The notes under the pieces: model-generated | What the model was told of the DNA's origin: nothing | The model's input: the letters and a program-made list of their open reading frames with translations, nothing else | Databases searched by the model: none | Shown here: positions 57,801 through 64,000 of the stretch, in pieces | Layout: each line of letters begins with the position of its first letter | Position numbering within the stretch: position 1 is the first letter of the stretch | Program-made: the position numbers and the translations under genes | Origin: Saturnia japonica | Lineage: Eukaryota > Arthropoda > Insecta > Lepidoptera > Saturniidae | Direction: 5' to 3' | DNA: 64,000 nt | NCBI GenBank assembly: GCA_033032175.1 | Contig: CM065316.1 | Coordinates: 3,504,115 to 3,568,114, forward strand

Positions 57801-60800
57801 ATGAAACCGAGCCGTTTTTGATTAGATGGATAACTGGCGATGAAAAGTGGATTACGTACGACAAGAACGTGCGAAAAAGGTCGTGGTCTAAGATCGACAA
57901 GGTTTCACAGACTGTGGCTAAACCTGGGCTAACTCGAAATAAGGTGGTGTTGTCTGTATAGAGGGATTGGAAGGGCATTGTTCATTATGAGCTTTTATCG
58001 CACGGCAAAACTATCAATTCGGATCTCTACTGCCAACAACTGATGAGATTAAAGGAAGCAGTTGAGAGAAAGTGGCCAGAATTTATCAACAGGAAGGGCG
58101 TGGTCTTTCATCACGATAACGCTAGACCACATACATCTTTAGCCACTCAGTAAAAATTAAGAGAGTTTGGCTGGGAGGTGTTAGTGCATCCACCATATAG
58201 CCCTGACCTTGCACCTTCAGATTTTCACCTGTTTCGGTCTTTTCAGAATTCTTCAGGTTCTGTAAGTTTAACATCAAAAGAGGACTGCCAAAACTATTTG
58301 CCGCGTTTTTTTGGTGAGAAGTCCCAAAGTTCGGGATCAGGGCAACGGGATCAAGTCTCTACCTACAAAATGGCAGAAATTCATCGAACAAAACGGCACA
58401 TATACAGGGTGTCCCAGAACTCAACGTCAAGCCGAAACGGGGTGACAGGATTGATTGTAACCATCATGAGAAAAAAAAAATCTATCCCATGCAGTTTGGA
58501 TATTATGGGCATTTAAGAAAAACCTAGAAATTTGGTCAAACTGTAACCATTTTTCGGTTATTGTGGTTAATTTTTATTATTTTTGTTCATTTAAACTTTG
58601 GAATCCTAACCCTAAATATCATTTCTAGAACCACAGTAAAAAATAATGACACTATGAATTTAAAATTTAAAAAATTTGTCGACTTTGAAAGGCCCTCCTT
58701 TAAAAAAATGTACTAAAGTGCCTTGGCAAGTGCCATTAAAAGTGTGAGAGAAATATGAAGACGTGTGCCGTTTTTATACTTTTTATGTTTGTGTTAGTGT
58801 AGTAAGGGTATGTGACTTCACTATGCTGAGAAGACATGTGAAACCAAGCAACTATTGTTTCAAGGCAATCTCCTTTGTTTTACTGATATGTGATTGACAC
58901 CATGCACCCCACGCTTTTTTTTACAATAAAATCTATTATTATTTTTGTAATTAAATACAGCGCTGGCGTCGCGCCTGCGCCCCGTCTCGCCGCGCTTAAG
59001 GTCTGGTCAAACAGCGGACGGGGCGGGACGGCGACGCGACGTGAAGAGTTGTAATATATTAGTTAATGTAGAATATGTCACGTAGAGCCATCGCGCTCGG
59101 TGCTCGACTAGCGGGCCGCGTCACGTCGTCGCCGCGTTCGGCCGTCCGCTGTTTGACCAGACCTTTATGTTGTATTCACGCCGGGCACGACGACAATGAT
59201 GACGCGACGGGTAGTTGAGCGCCGGGCGCGACGGCTCTGTGGACTGTATGACGTCTCTATATTAACTAGCACATTACTACTGCTAACGCCGCACAGGCGC
59301 GTCGTCCCGTCACCTTCCCATCCCTTTCCGCCCGCTGTTTGACCAGACTTTAAAGGCTAGCTGATTACAACTCTTCACGTCCCGCCAGCGTCGCGTCGCC
59401 GTCCCGCCCCGTCCGCTGTTTGACTAGACATTAAACGCGATGGGCGTAAGCGAATCACAATGCAATAAAGAAATTATGGCTGAGTGGTAGCATATATAGA
59501 CAACGCGGCGATGAACGTCAGTTAGAATCTCTGTAATGAGTCACAGTTTTCAGTGATGAAATTAGATATCTTGGTGAAACCTTCATATGGTGGTAGGGCA
59601 TATTCTAATGCGCGCCTGGTTGTCTAACATCCTCGAGCTGCAAATCTGTCACCAAGCACTAATAGGTGTGTTCCGACAGCTGCACTGGAGAGCCAGTCTT
59701 CCAAGGTTTAGCATGTTACCATCTCAACCTTTTTTTTTAAGTATAAAAAATTACTGATGGGTTTTTCCCCATGTGCATGGTGTTCGCGACCCAGTTGGAC
59801 TGTACAGTCCTACAACCCAGCATCAGATTGATGTTCCACTTATCTCAAACAATTGAACACCGCAGCCATTGTTATACTTAAATAATTATTTTTCAAAACA
59901 AGCTATTATTGATTATATTAGTTGTACTAATTTATTTTCGTATTTTCCTCAGTAAACCCTTTCATTTGATACCAATATCATTGGGGTGCATAAAAATTAA
60001 TTGGTCCGCAACCTTTGAGAGCTCGCCATATTGGTTTTAGAATAAAGTTACTTAACCAAATATGCATTGTCATCCAAACTAAACGTGTATGCACGTTTAT
60101 GTAAATTTTAGCTCAGTCGGTTGGGGATAACTGTTTTAAAATTTAGTCGCAAGATTTGACCCATACTAACAAAGCAAGTTAAATGGTAACTTGTAATATA
60201 TAAATAAATTTAAATTTTAGGTACTTAGAGAACCCACAATGAATCCTGATACAATTGACTTAACTCCCGTAGAAGTAACGCTACGCCGTAAACTGATGCC
60301 ATTTCAAGAGAAAGGGGTCAGGTTTGTAAATTTTTATGTATTTTTAGAATATAGTAAGAAAAATTTCTTATTTTTATCAAAAAGAGACTTTAATAACCCC
60401 CTCTTCCCATGAAAGTTATAGCCGTTTCAAAATACTATTTTTTAACACTTAGTAAAATTTAAAGGGCTTATCACACTCATGAAGTGATATTGTTCAAACC
60501 AAACCTAAATAGACAATGTGACAAGTCACCTCTTGACTTATCGCATCAAATAGAGTGGTGACGGAGAGTCACCTCTTGTAGTTACCACATCAAATCGAGT
60601 GATGACTGAGAGTCACTTCTTGTAGTTACCGCATCAGATCAAGTGGTGACCGAGAGTTACTAACTAAATATAGTATTAATGTTGTCCGTGTAATAGTAAT
60701 AATCTTGTAATATAAATATTAACAACACAGGCTAATAACAAAAAAACAATAAAAAATAAAAAAACATTATAGTTATTCGTTATAGTGATAGTTAAAATAA

Positions 60801-63800
60801 GGTTCACGATACTCATGTTACCGTAAAACAAACATTTAATCATACAAACATACCTAATGACAACCTAACCATGTCACCACTGAAACCGAAACTCGTTACG
60901 TTCGTTAAATATATTTTTGTTGTGGGTATAAACATAATAGAAACACGTAAAAAAGTAAAAATAATATCATAACATAAATAATACAATCACCTCTTTGACT
61001 AAAAATTGAGCAGAGTTCGTGGTTTTTGATTCAGAGTGTCATATTTTTTTCTAAGTTATTATGATATATAAAAACTAAGCCTATCGCATTAGTCTACAGA
61101 GCCATGCCGGCCGCGTTGTATTGACCGGTGACCACCATAGCCTGAATGGAAAAGTTAGGCAACGGTCACCGATGACCACCGTGGCCTGATTGGAAAAGTG
61201 CAAAAATATGCTCGGCGTTTAACGTGTTAAACAGCACCCACGTTAAAAAAGGCGTGGACCAAGAGTCCGCAAAATTGTAATTTTTTTTATTAATAAAAAA
61301 AAGGTTAATTTTATTATTTACTGTACAAAAATATTAATTTATATACAAGGATGTCCAATTATTAGGCTTCATATTTAAATAAATTGGGTTTGATAGGTTT
61401 GGATTAGCACGTCGAGGTCGATGCATGATAGCTGATGATATGGGACTCGGGAAAACATTCCAAGCTCTCGGCATTGCGAGCTACTATCGGCACAACTGGC
61501 CTCTGTTAATTGTCACCACATCTTCTATGAGGTAATTTTTTTTTAAAGTTCTTCGTCATATAATGGAAGCTCAGAATACAGAACAAACCAGAAGCCGCGT
61601 TCAAGAATAATTACATACGCTGCACTGTGTCCAAAAACAATACGTACGTCCCGCACCTGCCCCACTTCCCATACGCATAATGTTGCTAGCTCGGGAGCGG
61701 TTTCCCAATTTTTGGGGTAGTCTTATAACACTAAAGAAAATATATTTATTAAAAAATATTTATTTATTTACATGGATGACTATAAATAGAATACGGCTTC
61801 AATAACGTCATTTCGTCATTAACGTCATTTTTTATCTTGCCAGTATACATAGGTTTCTTTTTATTGGACGTTTTTTTTATAAATATTATTAATAATATCA
61901 ACTGCTAACTACATCTGTTGAAAGTAAATCGTAAACGTCGTTGTTAATGTAGCGATTGCTTTTTAATTTTTTTAATATATTTTTTAAAGATTCGTACTTC
62001 TTGGCAAGTCTTTTGTATTTTTGTTGTAATGTTTTCATTCATCGAACATGTTGTTCACAAAATAATTGTTTTCGCCGTAATTGAGATTTAAGTTTGACCT
62101 TTCTCGGCGTATCAAACACAGATTCCAAATCAGAAATATTGACATCACCGATCTCTGAGTTCGACCGCGCAGGAGATTGTGGTTGTGTAACCTGAAATGA
62201 AAAACCTTAAGTTGTATGTTGTTGTATTTGTCACTTTGTGCCTGAGCTTGCAAATGTCCATGGGCCTTACTTAGTTTATTTTACATTTATTATTGTTACT
62301 ACTAGTGTTTATTTACTACATTAGTTTACTTGTAACTAAGTATATCGATTAAGTGCCTAGTTTGCCTTTCAATATTATAAAAAAAAAATTAAATATTATT
62401 ATCATAGGTGGGTACGCACATTGTCCGATGTCGAAGGTTTAGACGTTTCTATGTGTAACTCGGAAAATTCTGGTGTCAAGGCCAAATACTGAAAAAGAAC
62501 GTTAGTATTAGATTATTCATATATTTAATTCACCGAAGTTTCATTAGCCCGGAATCTGAAATTTGCGCCCGGTTTAGGCTCGCCCCTTATCACGATGAGG
62601 GACGGATAAGCTCGACGAAAAGTGGGCATACGTGTTATACCTTTGCATACTCCTTCGGGGATTACAGGCGTGAGCATATATATATATATATATATATATG
62701 TGTGGAGCAAAACCTTACTTCTAAAATACATGACAAACATTTTCACCAGGAGGGATGCAATATAAATACAGTAATTATTATGACTATATCTACCTTAGTT
62801 GGATTAGCTGCTTTCTTCAGTCTTTTCAAACCACCTTTTGTATCATAAAAATATTGCGCTTCAAAGTGAATTGAGCAAAGTACGCTCCGGCTTGATGGTT
62901 TCCAAAACTCATCTAGCCGTGCTCTTTGTATGACTTTCATCCAGTCCGATTTTCTATTTTCATCAGCAGGGAAACTAAAATTACAAAGGTTCTATATACA
63001 CAAAAATAGTAAGTATTCTACACGAGTATTAAAAAAATAAATGGGTAAAATTTTCGATGAAAATAAAATGGCAACACTTAATAAATGGACGCGTCATTTT
63101 CTAAATGTAAAATAAATTAAACAATTAAATAAATATACTTTAGAATGCGCTACTTACAGATGAAATGTGATCCCATCCTGTTTTTTTATAATCCCTGCAG
63201 CATTTTTACATGTAGGAACAACACAAGACGGCATTTTAAAATTAAAATTGGCACTTGTACAATACGTCACGACGCGCTACTTACAAAGGAGTGACTAATC
63301 GCAACGTCAAACCACTCTATTTAAGAGTGGTTTTTGTATCTTCAGTTTTATGTGCGTTCGCGGTTTCTGGTTTTTTCTGTATTCTGAGAATGGAAGCTTA
63401 CAAAATAATAAATTTTCCCGTTTTTGCAAAAAATTTCATTGATGCTCTGCTCCTATTGGTCGAAGCGTGATTATATATAACCTTGCTCGATAAATTGGCC
63501 ATCCAACACAAAAATAATTTTCCCATTCGAACCAGTACTTCCGGAGATTAGCGCGTTCAATCAAACAAACAAACAGTCTTCAGCTTTATAATACTGGTAT
63601 AGATATCCTCAAGTTTTTAAAGTAATTATGTTATACTTCCTTTGTCGCGTTTAGTAGAGCGCGAAATTGAGAACTGCGCGCGCATCATGTGACGGAAGTT
63701 CGTCATAATTCATTCGCCAACACACAGTCTGTAAAAAAAAATATCATTGGTGGCTAACTTCATCATGTTGTTGGAATGCTGATTTTTTTTTTCTACGTGC

Positions 63801-64000
63801 GTATATAAGTATAAATATTATTAATTTTTTAATGCGAAGTATGGTGGCATTTCTTTTTGTATTGATATAAGATGAAAGATTAAAAAAAAAAAAATTACAG
63901 GGAAACATGGCAAAATAAAATCCATGAGCTTCTGCCGTCCGTACCATTAGTTAACATAGCAACTCTCACTACAAGTAAAGACACGCAATTTGTCGCCGAC
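48512..64000 (+). CDS. Marcal1: Marcal1/SMARCAL1 annealing helicase, 5' part, five exons visible
   Basis: Spliced coding exons: 48512-48851, 52626-52741, 60221-60321, 61397-61531, 63901 to beyond the window. Junction phases are consistent (1, 0, 2, 2) with no stop, giving the first 264 residues. Residues 3-20 ([17 protein letters not shown]) resemble the RPA32-binding motif of SMARCAL1. Residues 80-152 are one HARP domain ([12 protein letters not shown], then IPSRSYDSQTKLW and [14 protein letters not shown]). Residues 171-206 begin the SNF2 ATPase ([17 protein letters not shown] and motif I DDMGLGKT at 199-206). The enzyme rewinds RPA-coated single-stranded DNA and remodels stalled replication forks in the nucleus. 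A single HARP domain is as in Drosophila; human has two. The remaining helicase core must lie to the right. Intron 2 is 7.5 kb and filled with transposons. Confidence 0.92.
48863..49439. other. Marcal1 intron 1, first part
   Basis: AT-rich intronic sequence. No nested gene or repeat was recognised. Confidence 0.5.
49440..51330 (-). repeat. Widespread repeat, interrupted by a retrotransposon
   Basis: Left part 49440-49807 and right part 51163-51330 together match 22140-22645: GACTTTCACTGATAGACAGC, TTAGGGTTCCGCA, then AACTACAAAAAAGGC and CACGTGAGCGAAGCCACGGG-like end. The break falls at AGGCAT, which is present on both sides (49802-49807 and 51163-51168). Confidence 0.75.
49808..51162 (-). pseudogene. 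5'-truncated RNase H-bearing non-LTR retrotransposon
   Basis: Minus-strand frame from 51168: a post-RT thumb/connection region ([20 protein letters not shown], then [20 protein letters not shown]), then an RNase H domain with catalytic positions visible ([34 protein letters not shown]). After a frameshift near 50200 the terminal cysteine-rich segment follows in another frame ([28 protein letters not shown]). The reverse transcriptase core and everything 5' are missing. The apparent start codon at 51168 is part of the AGGCAT target duplication, not a real start. The 3' end has an ATCAACT-type short repeat instead of poly-A. RNase H places it in the I/LOA/R1-like assemblage; the exact clade is not decided. 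Confidence 0.85.
51331..52625. other. Marcal1 intron 1, last part
   Basis: AT-rich. Positions 52020-52400 look like an old dispersed repeat (AAATTTCATCAAATTCGGTG type) but no copy occurs elsewhere in the window. No gene was recognised. Confidence 0.4.
52626..52741 (+). CDS. Marcal1: Marcal1 exon 2
   Basis: Acceptor GATTACACAG, donor AAG|GTATTT, 116 nt. Completes the HARP domain: [20 protein letters not shown] and [18 protein letters not shown]. The frame continues phase 1 from exon 1, restoring the conserved RSYD. Confidence 0.92.
53027..54661 (-). mobile_element. DNA transposon with TIRs, unassigned superfamily
   Basis: The left end GCCATCCATAAATTACGTCA (53029 onward) and right end (reverse complement GCCATACATAAATTACGTCA) are near-perfect inverted repeats, continuing into CACACG. 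C-rich subterminal tracts and TGTGACA words occur on both sides (53070-53140, 54550-54640). It contains a decayed transposase gene on the minus strand. Target duplication unclear. Lies in Marcal1 intron 2, antisense. Confidence 0.75.
53302..54274 (-). pseudogene. Transposase-like gene of the 53-54.7 kb element, broken
   Basis: Minus strand from 54274: [28 protein letters not shown] and [13 protein letters not shown], then a frameshift near 54040 into [20 protein letters not shown] and [12 protein letters not shown]. More shifts follow before a cysteine/histidine segment ([29 protein letters not shown]) and an acidic C-terminus ([14 protein letters not shown]) ending at 53302. I recall the [22 protein letters not shown] block as recurrent in arthropod genomes, but I cannot name the family or its catalytic residues. 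At least three lesions; not functional. The N-terminal part is missing. Confidence 0.6.
54662..54859. other. Intron sequence before the tandem duplication
   Basis: AT-rich. GGTCGGGGAAAAATTGTTTTCGC-like sequence near 54693 may be the original left end of the mariner, since such elements have short TIRs; no matching right end was found. Confidence 0.4.
54860..57383. repeat. Tandem duplication unit 1 (2.5 kb) with mariner relic
   Basis: Direct repeat with 57384-60080. It starts at the mariner AATGAGAG and ends at CATCCAAACT. It contains the mariner gene, an unrelated repeat starting GGGTGTCCCAGAACTCAACG (55884), GC-rich MITE-like pieces (56440-56740) and flank. Confidence 0.9.
54861..55883 (+). 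pseudogene. Mariner transposase pseudogene, copy 1
   Basis: Open for 125 codons: an N-terminal paired-like DNA-binding region ([40 protein letters not shown]) up to [11 protein letters not shown] one-base loss at 55230-55238 creates a TAA. Continuing frames give ITGDEKWI (first catalytic Asp), an in-frame TAG at 55436, [13 protein letters not shown] (second Asp), a TAA at 55628, then [10 protein letters not shown] (third Asp). That spacing fits DD34D. The C-terminus is frame-shifted but reaches the usual KxxEQNG end near 55875. At least four lesions; not functional. Both the catalytic residues and the domain order are still readable. Confidence 0.92.
57385..58406 (+). pseudogene. Mariner transposase pseudogene, copy 2
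   Basis: Same as copy 1, with the same one-base loss after HELTERN and the same internal TAG and TAA. In addition it lost one base in CTCCGGTCGCCC (copy 1) to CTCGGTCGCCC, shifting the frame after DAPRS. Private substitutions include the third-Asp block SDF-H. It is derived from copy 1 (or both from a common dead ancestor). Confidence 0.92.
58994..59165. mobile_element. GC-rich MITE in unit 2
   Basis: AAGGTCTGGTCAAACAGCGG at 58998 faces CCGCTGTTTGACCAGACCTT ending at about 59167: perfect 20-bp inverted ends on a roughly 170-bp non-coding body. Unit 1 lacks it. Diverged pieces with the same GACCAGAC/CGCCCGCTGTTTGAC end occur in both units (56630-56740, 59325-59435), and a weaker hit lies at 52960. 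Confidence 0.75.
60221..60321 (+). CDS. Marcal1: Marcal1 exon 3
   Basis: Acceptor TAAATTTTAG, donor AG|GTTTGT, 101 nt, phase 0 in and phase 2 out. Encodes [20 protein letters not shown] and [14 protein letters not shown], the linker and start of the SNF2 domain. Confidence 0.9.
60520..60660. repeat. 44-bp minisatellite
   Basis: GAGAGTCAC repeats at 60564, 60608 and 60652 with 44-bp period and a weaker unit at 60520, about 3.2 diverged units (core GTAGTTACCGCATCARATC). Lies in Marcal1 intron 3. Confidence 0.8.
60661..61396. other. Marcal1 intron 3, rest
   Basis: AT-rich. 61105-61205 has a short internal direct repeat (GACCACCATAGCCTGAATGG against GACCACCGTGGCCTGATTGG). No gene. Confidence 0.5.
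61397..61531 (+). CDS. Marcal1: Marcal1 exon 4
   Basis: Acceptor GGGTTTGATAG (weak pyrimidine tract), donor AG|GTAATT, 135 nt. Encodes [20 protein letters not shown] and the following helicase motif Ia region [10 protein letters not shown]. Confidence 0.92.
61898..63234 (-). CDS. THAP zinc-finger gene, antisense inside Marcal1 intron 4
   Basis: Four exons on the minus strand: 63158-63234 (donor GTAAGT), 62794-62974 (acceptor TTTTAG, donor GTAGAT), 62420-62488 (acceptor TTCTTTTTCAG), 62191 leftward (acceptor TTTCAG). Phases join without a stop for 159 residues. Residues 1-85 form a THAP finger: [11 protein letters not shown] supplies the first two cysteines, [11 protein letters not shown] the conserved proline and Trp, LCSIHF the Cys-His pair, and AANPT the AVPTIF-equivalent box. 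THAP domains bind DNA. A TGA at 62039-62041 follows LFCEQHVR; the same frame then continues another 46 codons ([20 protein letters not shown], a coiled coil typical of THAP proteins) to 61898. So the coiled coil is either cut off, read through, or the TGA is a pseudogene lesion. Intron 2 carries a SINE relic. No transposase domain follows. Confidence 0.75.
62545..62700 (+). mobile_element. SINE body fragment with (TA)n tail
   Basis: GCGCCCGGTTTAGGCTCGCC and CTCCTTCGGGGATTACAGGC match the body of the SINE at 12419, without the tRNA-like head. It ends in about 12 TA units (62675-62698). Lies in intron 2 of the THAP gene. Confidence 0.7.
63235..63900. other. Marcal1 intron 4, last part; THAP upstream region
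   Basis: ACCACTCTATTTAAGAGTGG at about 63309 is a perfect-arm hairpin. 63539-63600 matches the lepidopteran-type repeat end GAGATTAGCGCGTTCAATCA with CAAACAAACAAACA. A diverged version lies at 29175-29260. No gene beyond the flanking ones. Confidence 0.55.
63901..64000 (+). CDS. Marcal1: Marcal1 exon 5, cut by the window edge
   Basis: Acceptor AAAAATTACAG, phase 2 in. Encodes [20 protein letters not shown] and [13 protein letters not shown], the stretch after motif Ia in SMARCAL1. The exon is open to the edge. Confidence 0.9.

Larger units (their letters stand above)
57384..60080. repeat. Tandem duplication unit 2 (2.7 kb)
   Basis: Repeats unit 1 with scattered substitutions. It is about 173 bp longer because of a TIR-bounded insert at 58983-59165. 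The mariner lesions are shared, so duplication followed inactivation. Confidence 0.9.

Noticed and set aside
1..64000. CRISPR arrays, rRNA genes, prokaryotic operons
   Set aside because: No spaced short repeats, rRNA-like blocks or bacterial gene organisation were seen; the sequence is eukaryotic.

Overview
This is a gene-poor, AT-rich, transposon-dense stretch of an insect nuclear genome, most likely a moth or butterfly. The reasons are: spliced genes with GT-AG introns; arthropod-type orthologs (a GPANK1-like protein, the carnitine/acylcarnitine carrier colt, Marcal1/SMARCAL1); and several repeat ends that I associate with lepidopteran genomes, such as CTAGCTGTGCCCGCGGCTTC at about 14.3, 22.6 and 46.9 kb and GAGATTAGCGCGTTCA at 63.5 kb. 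The species cannot be named from the sequence. Nothing prokaryotic (operons, CRISPR, Shine-Dalgarno sites) is present.

Layout. Region 1-19 kb holds no convincing host gene. It is a graveyard of MITEs, a mariner relic split by a solo LTR, a tRNA-derived SINE, a perfect 197-bp tandem duplication and non-LTR relics. A two-exon Myb/SANT-like DNA-binding protein gene lies at 19.1-20.3 kb. Region 20.6-23.3 kb is a nested stack: a TIR element inside an RTE-like relic, with a hAT-type element inside it. Region 25.9-27.4 kb has a reverse-transcriptase relic abutting a broken hAT transposase gene. Region 28.3-39.3 kb is a Ty3/Gypsy LTR retrotransposon (minus strand, pol open, gag broken, 207-bp LTRs, CGTC target duplication). 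Its 3' end and 2.3 kb of flank are duplicated, with the 5' half of a PIF/Harbinger gene between the two copies.

From 39.6 kb the host genes cluster. A single-ORF GPANK1 homolog (+) converges on a single-ORF colt gene (-). After more repeats (a TIR element, an RTE 3' end, a jockey-like ORF1 relic, a second copy of the hAT-type element), the Marcal1/SMARCAL1 annealing-helicase gene starts at 48512 and runs off the right edge. Five of its exons are visible: an RPA-binding-like N-terminus, the HARP domain and helicase motif I (DDMGLGKT).

Marcal1 introns carry most of the remaining content. Intron 1 has a 5'-truncated RNase H-bearing non-LTR element that landed in an older repeat. Intron 2 has a decayed TIR transposon of a family I cannot assign and a 2.5-2.7 kb tandem duplication of a dead mariner plus flank. 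Intron 3 has a 44-bp minisatellite. Intron 4 has an antisense four-exon THAP zinc-finger gene with one in-frame TGA before its coiled coil.

The host genes have unrelated jobs: replication-fork repair (Marcal1), mitochondrial fatty-acid import (colt), a nucleic-acid-associated G-patch protein (GPANK1), and two DNA-binding proteins that may be transposon-derived (Myb/SANT, THAP). All exon models were built by eye from splice sites and reading frame and have no transcript support.
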